Below are positions 35,639-46,852 of a DNA stretch of 64,000 nucleotides, piece by piece (the first letter of the stretch is position 1; each line of letters starts with the position of its first letter). The position numbers and the translations under genes were made by a program. Where the stretch lies: contig JAMAHW010000082.1 of NCBI GenBank assembly GCA_023627715.1, positions 1-64,000 on the forward strand, written 5' to 3'. The notes under the pieces were generated by a model. The model ran no database searches. It had not been told where the DNA came from and saw only the letters and a program-made list of their open reading frames with translations. This stretch comes from Periconia sp. R9002. Its lineage: Eukaryota > Ascomycota > Dothideomycetes > Pleosporales > Periconiaceae.

Positions 35639-36277
35639 TCAAAACATAATCACACCTGCTGCACCCGCTGCACCCGCCATCGCGCCCCGAATCCCAAGCG
35701 TCACACCATCAGGAATTCGGCGTCGTCGCCGCTGCGTAATCGCCGACTGGGATGATGTCGTTGCCACGGACGACGACGACGCTGAGGTCGAAAGCGCGGA
35801 CCCAAACCGTTGATTCGATGCCGCTGAACCCGCATTTGCGTGCAGATGGGGCGATGGTGCATCGACGAGGGTTGCTGTAGACGAGAAGGCGGACGTGAGG
35901 TAGAACTGCGGTGTCGCGGTGATTGTTGACGTCGTCGTTGTCGTCATGATGGTCTGGGCTTGGGTTTGGGGCGAGTAACGCGGTGACGATGATGAGATGT
36001 TGTTATTTCTGCGATCCTGCTGTGTTGATGTCGTCGAGAGAGCTGGGTCAGAGGCATAGCTGTTGCTGGACTTGTGTTTGAAACGTAAAAAGAGTGGCGA
36101 GAGCGAGTATTTGCCCATTTTCGACGACGGAGTTTTTGGCTTTACGCGGGGTTTGGAGCGTTCGAAGGAGAGTTTGCCAATGATGTTTCTTCGTTTGCTG
36201 GTCGAGTGGAGGAGAGGGATCGGCGAGTAGGTGTAGTTGAACGACGGCGTGATCGCAGTGATGGTAGGGAGAAGCAT
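35639..36277 (-). CDS. Hypothetical Ser/Thr-rich protein
   Basis: A single frame of 212 residues from an ATG. It is unrecognised. The N-terminal half has basic patches (STSKRRNIIGKLSFERSKPR, then KPKTP). The middle is Thr-rich (IMTTTTTSTITATP), and a long Ser/Ala stretch precedes a basic cluster (ITQRRRRRIPDG). The end is an Ala/Gly-rich hydrophobic tail (GAMAGAAGAAGVIMF) that might insert in a membrane. No introns are needed. Low complexity makes conservation hard to judge, so this could be a chance frame. Confidence 0.4.
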   Translation of the reverse strand: MLLPTITAITPSFNYTYSPIPLLHSTSKRRNIIGKLSFERSKPRVKPKTPSSKMGKYSLSPLFLRFKHKSSNSYASDPALSTTSTQQDRRNNNISSSSPRYSPQTQAQTIMTTTTTSTITATPQFYLTSAFSSTATLVDAPSPHLHANAGSAASNQRFGSALSTSASSSSVATTSSQSAITQRRRRRIPDGVTLGIRGAMAGAAGAAGVIMF

Positions 36278-38727
36278 ATGTAAGACTGGGCTGATTGTTC
36301 GACAATCAGAACGCTAGACTCTCAACTTGACTCTCAACTTGGTGGGGGGAACGAAGTCAAATCAGTTGATCAATTGAGGAGGAAATCTAGGGTTCCTGAA
36401 CTCAACATCCCAACGGCGGCGGGAGCATCCAGGTAGGTATACTTTTCCGTGACCGCCTTTATCTCTGCGTTGCCCTTGGTTTACCCCGCATCTTTTTCTG
36501 TCTCAAGATGTTTATGGTCTTTGATGGGTAATCAAACTCTTTTCTTGGATACCATGGTCCACGGAAGCGCGCTAACGGTGCTCCTGTGGTTCTCGTTGGA
36601 GTCGGTGGTTGCGGCGAGAGCGCGAGTGGGTGCTGGTGTTGCTTGCTAGTCGGCTTTTTCGGCTCTCCACGTTCAGCCCCGTATAATGGGAACTCACTCC
36701 CCTTGCGTCTTTCCACGGTCGTAAGGATGAGACTCCATAAACTGAGGTGTGTATGTCTATGAAGATACATCTTTAGGATCGTGCTTTTCCAAGTCTTGCG
36801 GTGTCATCATCGGGGGGCACAACATCAAGGCCAGTAAACCAATCTTGACTTACCAAATCTCTTATTTTTACTTCATGTGAATCTTGAAACGCACATGGGT
36901 GATTATGGTTTATCCATTGTGATCATCACAGATAAAATTAGACCCTTCTGCCTTTTTTGCAGATAAGCGGTTGCGATGTCACTGTACGGTGTACGGTTGT
37001 TAAGGGAACGCTGCATGATGAAGTTAATCGTAGACTTGTAGGTCAAACTAAAAATACCTATAAGCTTGAAACGATAGCGCGTAGAGTATGGCAACGTTAC
37101 TTGATGCTTCACTGACTGGACTTGAGTTTGAAATCACTCGCATCCTCCAGATCTCTATGTCACACAGTTGAATCAATGAAAAGAACTGGATGTTGAGGAG
37201 CTATCCTTGAGAATACACAGGAAATAGGCACGGAGATGATATCAAAAGATATCCATCGGAGCCACACTAGACGCAGCGTATAACAGAAAGCCTTTTTTGT
37301 AGCCGAAGCCGCCCATCTTGTTTTTGTCACTCTTTTTGGGTATTTTTTTTGTTAGGTAGAACACGTTCTAACAGTTCAATATTAAAAAAAATAACAGAAA
37401 GCGACTGTCCATAGAGGTTGTCTCTAAGATCCAAAGGGGAAAGGAAAAGGAGAGTATTTTCATTTCCGTTGGATATTAGAAAGTGTTCCACCTAAAACGC
37501 AAAGAAAAGAGTCCAAAAGTGAGTGATAAAAAGAGGTGGGCGGTCTTAGCTACAAAGAAAAAACCCCCCACGAAAAGCTAAGGACAAAACAACTAACGTT
37601 CATCGTCAATCAAGTGCCTAGACAACTACTATCAGGAATAACATCCTTTTATTTCCCGCGATGAAACACTTTCAACCAAAAAACACATATCTCCCAATAA
37701 AAACCACCCAAACTTCTACCCCAAAACCTCCAAAAACCGCCCCCAGCCTAATCCATCCCCAAACCCTCTACCAACCCCCCTTACAAAATCCCAACCATAT
37801 TCCAAATCACCTACGATATGGCCAATCGCAACCTCCAATCACAACTACACCACTCCCGCTCTCCTTGTAACCACCTAACCAGCCTCCTACAACAAAGGAA
37901 AGGAAGTCCATACCGCGCAACCTCCCACTCACAGAAAACCCTAATTCCAGACATCCATCCTACACACATACACATACACACAAAGTCCACCAGCATCAAG
38001 CCAAACGCATAAAGAAAAAAGAAACTGCAAGTTTATATCCAACCAGAGTTAGCTAGGCTACGAGCTTTGTTTTCACGCTCCTAACTTGTATTATTTGCCA
38101 CGCGGAGAAAGAGAGTATGTGACTACAAGGGGTATGGCTTGACGTTGTTTAGTCTACTTTGTACAGTACATCTGTACGTGTCGTGTCGTGTGTGAGCGAA
38201 AAAAGGAGTGGTTCAATTCATTGCAGTAAGTAGGTAGTAGGGATAGAAAGATGAGCCTTATGGGTAGATGTGATTGTATCCCTTAGTTCTTCATATGTAT
38301 GTGTGTGTGTGTAGGCGTTAATAATTACGCACCCAAACTGCCTTTACACATCCATATTGTCTTTCCCCTAGACACAGGTAGCGAAGGTGAGAAAGTATTA
38401 CCTCCACGCAGTCCAGCCCAGCGCCGTACACCACACTCCACCCTCAAAACATCATCATCCTCTACATACCCACTTACCTCACCCCTCCCTCCCACCAAGG
38501 AGTCTAACCAAATCACATCTCCTCGTGTGCTTACGTACGTACGTAGAGGAAAGACTCGTATTTCTTTTCTGTATACTTGCCAAGACTCCGTATTCAATCA
38601 ATCGCCAACCAACGCCGACTGAAACTGTTTCTCTCTCTCTCTTTTCACGTACGCGGTGTTAGAAGGCAACCTACCCACCACAAACAACCGTAATCCCACG
38701 TGCCAAGTGCCACCACAACCTAATCTG

Positions 38728-38755
38728 TTTTTTTTTTTTTTTTTTTTTTTTTTTT
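38728..38755. repeat. Poly-T run (28 T)
   Basis: An uninterrupted T run, the left member of a pair 142 bp apart. Long dA:dT tracts exclude nucleosomes. Confidence 0.9.
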
Positions 38756-38895
38756 GGCTCAAACGAAGTAAGACAGTTGTGTGAGGCTGAGCAAGCTGAG
38801 CTGAACGAGCGGCTGGAGAGAGTACGTACGCGTACGGTTCGTGTGGGATGCGAAAGAGAGAGAGACGAGCTGAGCTGAGGACTGGATCAAGTGGA

Positions 38896-38897
<2 letters not shown>

Positions 38898-38927
<30 letters not shown>
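38898..38927. repeat. Poly-T run (30 T)
   Basis: The right member of the pair. The 142 bp between the runs contains GTACGTACGCGTACGG, GAGCTGAGCTGAGG and a GAGAGAGAGA stretch. Confidence 0.9.
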
Positions 38928-38928
<1 letters not shown>

Positions 38929-39078
38929 GTTTCTCGCCGGGAGAGTGGGAGGAATTTTGTTCAGCCGTCTTAGAAAAGAAGTACCAGAAATAGGAACCAA
39001 ACTCGTACTCGCTACGTAGTTTTCTTCCACAAGGCAAACGCATCGCAGCGCAAGTGTTTCCGGCACGACATGGCTGCC

Positions 39079-39100
39079 GTATGTATGTATGTATGTATGT
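39079..39100. repeat. (GTAT)n microsatellite
   Basis: About five perfect tetranucleotide copies. Confidence 0.9.
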
Positions 39101-39526
39101 GCGAATGAAATTGATTCTAAAGACTACATGCTTTTATTTTCACATTCGCACGTACGCGCGCGCTGCATCGCACCGTCCGTCGAAAACGAAAGTGTTGGAT
39201 GAACGCGTACCTTCTTAGCGCCAGCCAACGTATATACATGCAGTAGCATAGCTACCTAGACTAGACGAACCTGGCGTGCGTGCTTCTGGGCTGCATTTGC
39301 ATGATGCATAGGTATGTGCATACAAGTTCGATGCAGGGCACATGGCAAGGGCACGGCAGGGCAGGGTAGGGTCTAGAGTGTCTGTCGTCGCATGACGGAC
39401 CGACCGGTCAACGAAGCGTGTTTTCTTCTTCTTTTTTTTTTCTTTCTTAGGGAGGCGTGGGAGGAAGAAAGGTTGATGTGTAACATTAACAAAACAGGCT
39501 CCGCATTTTTTCAGTGTTAGTGTATT

Positions 39527-39550
39527 TGTGTGTGTGTGAGAGAGAGAGAG
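39527..39550. repeat. Compound (GT)n(GA)n microsatellite
   Basis: Six GT copies pass directly into about six GA copies. Confidence 0.9.
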
Positions 39551-41079
39551 CGGGGTTTGTTTGTGTGAGTGTGCGGCGTGGGTACTCGGTGCCTTGTGGT
39601 GCCAAGTTCGTTTGTGTGCGAAAGATGATGATTCCTTGTTTCGTGAGTGACGGTTTGACCGGTTTTTGTTTGTGATGAGGGAAGGAGGGAAGACTTTATT
39701 AACTACCTATTGACTACTGAGAGTTTTTTTTCTCTGATGCGAGGAACAATCTCATATCCAAGACTTGACCTTTCTCCAGTCAAGGTACACCACAACACAA
39801 AAAACAACCATCCTTCCTCCTTCCCACCAAATCGAGCACTGATGTATAAATGGTTACATGCACACATAGTAGGCCGAAGTAATGTACGTATGATACCCTT
39901 GATTGATGTGAATACTACATAACGGCGCCGTTACTCCCGCCTGTCGTGTCACCTTACATACCTTTCGTACACTATTACCCGTACGGTGTGAGTATGTACG
40001 TATGTGCTTAGCAGAGGGTAAGCATCAACAGCAAAGGAAACGCAGCCGAGTCGTCAAAAAAAAAACGTCATCAATGACGGAAGTCACGACTCACTCAAGC
40101 GCGCCAATAAAAAAAATCGAACACGAGACGTGCTGCAGATACCTATGACCGGTCTGTTCTGTTCTGTACTCGGTGTCCCCCGCCCTCATCCTGTGTAACA
40201 TAAAAGTACATCGGCATATGTGCATGGTTGGATAGATAGATGAGTGTGGTACACTTTCGATCTCGCCGTCGAAAAATTCGTGTATACGAGATACTCGCAC
40301 GTAATATGGGGTACACCGTGCCAGACTCGCCAAGTCTAACACCGAGTACGAAACAAACAATCTACTCACTTGCATTGCAGCAACGCACGCAACGAACTAG
40401 GCAGACGTGTGTAGTGTAGTGTCATCAATGAGCGCGTATATTGCGTGGAAGGGTTAGAATGGTGGTATGTGTGTATGTGTGGTCAGAGTGAGATTTCGTA
40501 TTGACGGTGCTTGCTGCCTGTTTGGAGAAAAGAAAGAGGGGAGGTAGGTAGTCGTCGCTCTTTTCCCAATCATGCACGATCAGTTACTCCTCCACGGGGG
40601 AGGGGACCGGAGATATAGATCTTCGATCACTGGGGAAATGGAAACGCGGTTAGACAAAGTTAATCACGAATGGTATGAATCAGGTCTCGAGTCACGCGAA
40701 CACTTTCACGGACGAGGAAAAAGATGGACACGGCAAGATGAATAGGGTTTTGTTATGTTATTTTGAATTGTGGAATTTTTTGGTTCGTCGTTCGTCTACA
40801 CACACACACCAAAGCACCGCCTGGGAAAGAAAAACGCCGCCGTCATGATTCAGAACCACCTACTTTAACCGTAGCCAAAGGCAGGTGACTAGGAAAACAC
40901 AAAATCGGACACAAGATCTTTCCCACCCACATCTCTCTCTCTCACACATGCCACGCCGTTCATCTCTAAACACATTACTGAAAAAGCCGAATTGGTTGGG
41001 AGGGATTTGATATCATTAAATAAAAAAGACTTGATACATGAAGACAGCTTAAACGCAGTTGAATGGGCTAAAGAGAAAT

Positions 41080-41820
41080 TTATAGGTAGGCCATGGCGGC
41101 GACAGCACCGAGGATGAGAGCCACGGGGCTAGAAGCAAGGAGGGTAGCAGCGTTCGCGGACTGCTGGGGAGGCGAGCTACCGCCGGTGGCGGAGGGAGAG
41201 CCAGAAGAAGCGGTGGGGGTCCTGGAGGACGAGGCGATGGTGGAGTTGGAGCCGGAAGAGGGGGTAGGGACGCCCGAGGCGGATCCTGCTGCGGAGGTGG
41301 TCTTGGTGGTGAGGGTCGAGGACGCGCTGCTGGAGGTGGCCGAGGCCGAGACCGAGGAAGCGGAGCTGCTGGCAGAGGAGGAAGGCTTGGAGGTGCTGGA
41401 GGCGCTGGAGCTGGAGACGGCAGAGTAGGTGGAGCCAGTCAAGGGGATCAAGCCAGTGTAGTTGGGAGGAGAGTTGGCCTGGGAGATCTCGAGGGCGTAG
41501 CTGGGGCTGTTGGGGAGGTCACGGGGAACGGTGTATTGGAAGGATCCACCCGTGGCAGTAGCTAGTGGATTGTTAGAGGCTTGTTTGTCTTGTTGCGCGA
41601 TTCATGTGGGTAGAGACTTACTAGTGATGGTGGCAAGAGTGGCCAGGTTGTTGGGGTCACCCTGGCGGAGCTTGATGGTGGTGGGAGTATTGTCCTTGGG
41701 GGAGTAGGTGATGGTGTAGGTCTTTCCAGGCTCGAAGGACTTGGGCACGTCGTTGAACTCGACGGCGAAGACGGCAGAGATGAGGGCGGCGCCCGAGATG
41801 ACAACTTCGAAGAAACGCAT
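41080..41820 (-). CDS. GPI-anchored Ser/Thr-rich protein, Kre9/Knh1-like
   Basis: Exons 41622-41820 and 41080-41561, intron 60 nt (GTAAGT...CACTAG), 226 residues. A signal peptide (MRFFEVVISGAALISAVFA) precedes a ~100-residue beta-sandwich domain of the Kre9/Knh1-like type: FEPGKTYTITYSP, then TTIKLRQGD, then GSFQYTVPRDLPNSPSYALE. The rest is a Ser/Thr/Ala-rich stalk, likely O-mannosylated, ending in a hydrophobic tail (LLASSPVALILGAVAAMAYL) that serves as a GPI-attachment signal. Proteins of this kind sit at the plasma membrane or cell wall. A TATA box lies 56 bp upstream. Confidence 0.9.
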
Positions 41821-41875
41821 GTTGATGGTTGGTTTGTTGGAAAGGTGAGGTTGGGTATTAGGGTATTAAGGTGGG

Positions 41876-41884
41876 TATATATAA
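41876..41884 (-). promoter_or_regulatory. TATA box of the Kre9-like gene
   Basis: The minus strand reads TTATATATA, 56 bp before the start codon at 41820. Confidence 0.5.
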
Positions 41885-42609
41885 GTAAGTAAGTAGTGGT
41901 AAAGAGTGTGGGTGCTTGGAAAAGCAAGTGAGCCTGTTCTGTACTGTGCGGAGAGTAGAGAAGGGTGAAGAGAGAAAAGGCGATTGAGCCGGGGCAGAGG
42001 AGTATTTACGAAGCGCGGCGGCCCCCAGGGCAACCAAGACGGAATGCAAAGGGAGAGGCGAGACTTGACCCAAAGCAGACGTACATGGCGATGCCGGGAG
42101 ACGGCCGAACCATGATCCTTTCTTTCTTTGTCGCGAGCCTCACCGACGCCCGTTTGGCGAGCATGGTCAGCAGTTTGATTGTATTCACGCGCTACCAAGT
42201 GGCCGAGGCGGCGCCCAGTCCCAATTCTCTCGCCAGCCAAGCTTCATCGAGATTAGGCCGGCGCCGTCCAATAATCCGGGGAAATTCAGGGGGTCACATC
42301 GTGGCTATGGCGGCCTGTCAGTGCTGCCTGTCACTTGCCAGTCCATCTGTCAGCCTAATACATTGTACATACGACCTACCCAATATCGCCCCTCGTGTTA
42401 TTGTGCTAGAGCTGCGCGTAATACAAAAGCAATTACAACGAACCGGCGGTCAGCCGTCGACACACGGGTGATAGAGTTGGAAGAATGAATGGATGGATTC
42501 AACGGCCTTGATCGCGCATTCCAGCGCCATGTTTGGGCCAAAACATGCCCGATGGTGACCAACTTCCGACGGGACGGACAAGCTGTGTTGGACCAGTCAC
42601 CACACCTCG

Positions 42610-42630
42610 CATTCATTCATTCATTCATTC
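42610..42630. repeat. (CATT)n microsatellite
   Basis: Five tetranucleotide copies. Confidence 0.9.
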
Positions 42631-43356
42631 CTCCAAGGTCCTACGCACGCATCCAAGTCTGCTAAGAAGCCCCCCATGGATTATCAGGCCCACCAGCAAA
42701 TCCAGCAAGCAAATTGTCAGCGACGTGCTGTCTCTTTCTTTGCGCGCGAAGACCGGAAATGAAGCACCAAAATAATGCAGCCAGGGGGGGGGGAGGGGAG
42801 TAAGAAGGATCCCTGATCCATCACCTCGGACCAGCGAATAGGAATTAGACCAGACATGTCTAGCCCAACGCAGGGCCCCCTCTCTAATTTCGCTTTGTGT
42901 TCCCTCCTTTTTCTTGTATTTACCCCTTTCTCCTTTGCTCTGGTACCTTTTTTTGCTCGCTCGACGTATGACGTCTTTTGGCGCTGGGCCATTCATCCCA
43001 TCGAGAAGGCTAGAAGGCTCGAATGGCTGCTGGCGCTGTGAATCGCGTCCTGTCGAGTCAAGTCGGTCCGCGGGAGTACCGCGTCTCCGCGTGCGACGTG
43101 CGTGCGTGCATTGTGCATAAGGCAAACGGCCATTTTCGCAAAGGGGCATCAATGCCTACCTGCCTAGCACTGCATACGGCTCGACCTTCCGGACCAAGCC
43201 GGTGCACGTGACGACTAGCTGCATTGGTGCAAGTGACTTCGACGACATTGGATGAAACACGACTTCAAGTCTTTGACCTTGCGCGCATGTATCTATTAAT
43301 GTCTATAACTACTTTTGTACTATCTTGTGTAACTATGTATACGTGCGAATATCATA

Positions 43357-43522
43357 CAGAGGGGTGTCACGCCGGGAGGTTATATATCGGGTAGCTAGTG
43401 TACCAGGCGTTATTCACAAATTAGATAACTACACTAGACATACTACGTACGTTATAGAGCTTCTAATTCGTAGAACCTATTAGTCCTCCCGATATGTGAC
43501 CTCCCGGCGTGTCACCCCTCTG
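43357..43522. mobile_element. MITE-like element, TA target duplication
   Basis: A 166-bp element with terminal inverted repeats of about 35 bp. The left end is CAGAGGGGTGTCACGCCGGG and the right end is its reverse complement with one mismatch (CACCCCTCTG at the terminus). The inner part of the repeat (ATATCGGG against CCCGATAT) shows two further mismatches. It is flanked on both sides by TA (43355-43356 and 43523-43524), the target duplication of Tc1/mariner and pogo/Fot1 elements. The interior is AT-rich and non-coding. It fits a non-autonomous miniature element mobilised by a related transposase elsewhere in the genome. Confidence 0.75.
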
Positions 43523-43860
43523 TATATAGAGTCCCAGACCGCATGTACATCACAGGGGTTGCCTTAAGAAAGGGTGTTGACCGCACTTTCTACTTTAAAA
43601 TACTATTAAACACCCTCTTAACGTAGCTTACACAGGTATTTAACATACGATTTAGCCTTTGATTCTTGTTAGACAGCATTCCCAGGGTGTGCCGAACCCC
43701 ATAATGTAGTTGGATACAGAGTCATCGTCCGCCAACACCAAAGAAGAAAGAAAGAAAGAGTCAAACCCCCCCCCAGGAGACGCATTCACATCTTAGAGAG
43801 ACGAGATACGCTTATGCACGTGTACAGTTCTATCATGAAGAAATTCATCAGATTGGCCAT

Positions 43861-44052
43861 TCAATTCACTCCACCGTACCTACATACTTCTTCCGTCCCA
43901 TGACTGCCGAATAATGACCTAGAAAGAGAGGAGATACTACATGTATGTAGGTTCATAGCAGCTGTATCCCGAGCACCCATCAAACCCTCATCACGTAAAT
44001 ACCATCCATACGCCAAACCATAAAGGGCGCAAAAGAGAAACCCAATAGTCAT
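43861..44052 (-). CDS. Candidate small membrane protein (uncertain)
   Basis: A 63-residue frame from an ATG beginning MTIGFLFCALYGLAYGWYL, a good single membrane helix with small-residue and aromatic spacing, followed by RDEGLMGARDTAAM. The part after residue ~35 looks less protein-like. A 5' exon may exist: an ATG near 44132 encoding MGLD, a GTATAC donor and an acceptor ending GAAG would join in frame just before this ATG. There is no family match from memory. It could be a chance frame. Confidence 0.3.
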   Translation of the reverse strand: MTIGFLFCALYGLAYGWYLRDEGLMGARDTAAMNLHTCSISSLSRSLFGSHGTEEVCRYGGVN

Positions 44053-44220
44053 CCCTTCGGGCCAACGCACCGAAAGGCCAACAGAAGAACATTTGGAGAA
44101 AAAAGAGTATACCGTCCAAACCCATCGTCAAAAATCCCCATCCTTCATCATCATCCTCACACCGACAGCGCTTTCATATTGTGTAGATGCATAGGGGCCG
44201 GGTCGGGGCCAATCCATCAC

Positions 44221-44772
44221 TCAATACTCTCCACCATCGTCAGAAGCTGTCACCTCCATCTTGACATAACCCTCACTGCTGCCGCTGCCGCTGCCGCTGT
44301 CGGTGGGCGAGGGCGACTGCTGAACCACCTTCTTGCCACTGGGTTTGGGAGCCACCTTCCTAGGAACCACAGCCGCCGCCTTCTTCGTGGTCCTAGGTTT
44401 CTTGGGGGTAGCGGGGGGAGTCGCCATGGCGTCCTTTCCGAAAGCTGCAGCAGCGCCTACAGGATGTTAATGACGTGTTAGGGAAGAGCAGAGAGGGGGA
44501 AGAGAGAGGGGAAGTTACTGACTCCGTTTGTTGGTGGCGACCACAGGTGTGAACTTCTCGCCGCTGTCCACGTGTGCCTTGAGGTCTCTGGCTTTCTTGA
44601 GCACGGCACGGAACTGGTGTTGGAAGGAGGAGGCTGTTTTCTCGCCGTCGAGCGCGCTCATGAGGTCGTATTGCGCGCCGGTGATGGAGACGTTGCCCAG
44701 GGCCATTAGGAGGACTGCGACGGTGTTCTCGGAGAACATTTTGGTCGCGTCGGTGGGGGCTGCTTTGGCCAT
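44221..44772 (-). CDS. Small nuclear-type protein with basic Ser-rich tail
   Basis: Exons 44523-44772 and 44221-44456, intron 66 nt (GTCAGT...CTGTAG), 161 residues. Start context CACCATGG. Residues ~10-80 form a compact helical region (MFSENTVAVLLMALGNVSI, then SALDGEKTASSFQHQFRAVL) resembling the small Myb/SANT-like helical domain seen in many fungal hypothetical nuclear proteins. The tail is basic with KKPRTTKKAAA and PRKVAPKPSGKK, then acidic and Ser/Gly-rich. The basic stretches could be nuclear localisation or DNA-contact elements. The function is unknown; the nuclear assignment is inference. Confidence 0.75.
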
Positions 44773-45191
44773 GGTGCTTTGGTGGTGTGGTGGTAGGTAC
44801 TTGTGGTTTGGAGTGCGTGCGTTGGTGATGGTGGTTGGTGATGAGGGGTGTGGATGAGGCAAGGACTTGAGGTAGTCGTGCAAGAATTGCTGCTAAGCTG
44901 TGTAGTGGTATGCGTGCTTGGAGTGGAGAGGAAGAGGAAGAGCGGAGGCGGCGGAGGCGGCGGCCTTTTATACTTATAGGAGTGTCGCTCTTTGGCGGTC
45001 GGGCGTGATGAGTGAGAGGGGAAGTGACAGTGAGAGTGATGCCTATGGGAGCGGTGATGGTGAACGGGAAAGGCAAGCGGGGAGTGAACATGAGAAATCT
45101 AAAAAAGATGAAGAGGACTGGATGCATCCCTCAATAAACAGGACAAGGATCACGTAAATTTCCATACCCTCCATATCTATCACTCGATACT
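44773..45191. other. Intergenic, no gene seen
   Basis: About 420 bp between two minus-strand genes. It should contain the promoter of the small nuclear-type gene and the 3' UTR of the SET/MYND gene. A minus-strand frame through 44393-45127 is a shadow of the coding sequence plus this spacer. Confidence 0.5.
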
Positions 45192-46852
45192 TCATATATC
45201 CGCGTCTCCCATGTTCATCAAGAGTCTTTCCTGTTTCTTCAGCGCGGCATTAAAGCGGTCCTCCGAGCCAAACCGGCCCGCCACCTCATCTCTCACTTCG
45301 TCGAGTTTCCCTGCTATGCTCTTGCAAAAAGAACTATCGGGTCCATGGCTAAGTTTTGCTGCTGCGTGTGTGTTTCCAATCAACAACGCCGCCATAACAG
45401 CCATGTCCACTCCCGGCGCCACCTCTTTGCCCGTGCTTGCCAGGTACTGCGCCAGCATGGCCATTTGCCAACCGTGGATAACACGAATTGGGTGATGGGC
45501 TTCTGGAAAAAGTTTGGGTGTGATGTGCCGATGTCGTTTCGCGCACTGGGCCCATGCTGCTTCGTATTGTTGTGCTGCAAGCAGGTTCACGATGAGATCA
45601 TCTCGAAGAGCCGGGAGCGGTTGGCGATGTTCTGGCCAGAGACCCAGTGAGCGGCAGAACTCGATGGTGTTCTTTCCAATCGTGATGGCGTGTTCTATAC
45701 TGCCTACTCTCTGCTGCTCTGCGAAGGCGCTGAAGAGCTCGCCTTGGAGTGCAGCCATTCTTCGCTCATCCAGAGAGTCTCCTACGTAGTTTGCCGGATC
45801 ATCTGCTGGCGAGTTCTCCCGCTTCAATAGTGAATCGGCGTAGTCTTTGCATTTTTGTGGTGCGTCTTCTGGCTTGAGCAGAAAGACATCCTCTTGCTGA
45901 GTAGGCCCCCTTTTGCACTTGCTACATTCGCAATCGAAAAACCAGCGTTCTCGTAGTTCACTTCGTCTCCGAGCGAAGGGATTCGTAGGATCAACGTAGG
46001 AAATATAGAGTTCTTCATCCTTTTTAACGTCCTTGAGCGTCCGAAGTTGAACCTCAGCTCCATCCAACATGATGTATGCGTTGGGCTCGCAAGAGTGGTT
46101 GATATGACAGAGCACAGGATCCACCATGATGCCGAGCGGATCAAAACTGGGAGTCATGAGAGTCAAAGAGTTGGCCAGAATCCTCGCATACATGGCAGCA
46201 ACAAAGTCTTTATCAAACGTGTCTTGAGTGAATGAAAACTCTCTGGTTCCCAGTGCCATCAGCTCGATACCGCCGTACCGGCCGTTGCGCTTGAAGTCTT
46301 CCATGTGCGTGTCTAGTTGGCACAGCGTCGCCCATTCTTCATCTGGTATCAGTCCGTACTTTTTCCGGACCAGAAGCTCCATACAGCCGAGCACGGCTTT
46401 TGGGAGTTCTCTATCACTGATGTGCTTTAGATTCTTGCATTCGTGCTTGTGGCCGCGGACCCAGGCTTCTTTCTGGCAAGCCTATAAATTCCATTGATTA
46501 GTGAAGTGTGACCGGTGTTGTAGTATTCAACGCGTACTCTACTGCAATATCTAAATCTCTTGCATCCTGCACATGTTTGCACTTTCGTTCCTTCTTTTAC
46601 GTACAGTCTGGAGCCGAAGGAGGATCCTTCGGTCCAGACGAAGCAGTTTGCGCAAGTATCCGTCAACCTCTCCGTCTCGAGCGACGCCATAAGTGGGCGT
46701 TTTATGCGAATAACAGATTCCCCACCTGCAAAGTCATGTTTAGAGAAAAGACCATTCCCAACATGCCTACCGGCAGCGTCCACGCAGATAGCAGAAGGCG
46801 CAATATAGCAGTTTGCAATTCCTGCTTTTGGGTCGGTGGGCGGTTGCGCCAT
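45192..46852 (-). CDS. SET and MYND domain protein (SMYD-like)
   Basis: Exons 46538-46852 and 45192-46481, intron 56 nt (GTACGC...TTATAG), 534 residues. The MYND zinc finger is completed only by the splice: CANCFVWTEG, then CAGCKRFRYCSR joined to ACQKEAWVRGHKHECKNL. The split SET domain follows, with the hallmark NHSCEPNAYI, the ELYISYVDPTNPF segment and a post-SET Cys cluster (FDCECSKCKRGP). The rest is a helical, TPR-like C-terminal region typical of SMYD proteins. The family methylates lysines of histones or cytosolic proteins; the substrate here is unknown. The ATG at 46852 (MAQPPTD) is used, because the two codons before it start with a non-ATG. Confidence 0.9.

Larger units (their letters stand above)
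36278..41079. other. 4.8-kb gene-poor, low-complexity interval
   Basis: No supportable gene. The plus strand is C/A-rich and nearly lacks G at about 37660-38010, again C-rich at 38340-38720, and G/T-rich around 39400-39660. Two long T runs and several microsatellites lie inside. All open frames follow the composition bias and look like chance. Confidence 0.55.
41821..43356. other. Intergenic, no gene seen
   Basis: Upstream region of the Kre9-like gene. It includes a (CATT)n microsatellite and a G run near 42785. Open frames here have no ATG at their 5' end or no family signal and were not accepted. Confidence 0.5.

Noticed and set aside
37661..38012. Pro/Asn/Thr-rich frames on the plus strand
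   Set aside because: They reflect the G-poor, C/A-rich composition of the region, with overlapping open frames of equal quality.
41965..42471. 168-residue plus-strand frame upstream of the Kre9-like gene
   Set aside because: Starts at a non-ATG codon, overlaps the probable 5' leader of the minus-strand gene and has no family signal.
42625..43152. 175-residue minus-strand frame
   Set aside because: Low-complexity charged and Pro-rich stretches derive from a G run and CT-rich sequence. No motif and no conserved-looking segment.
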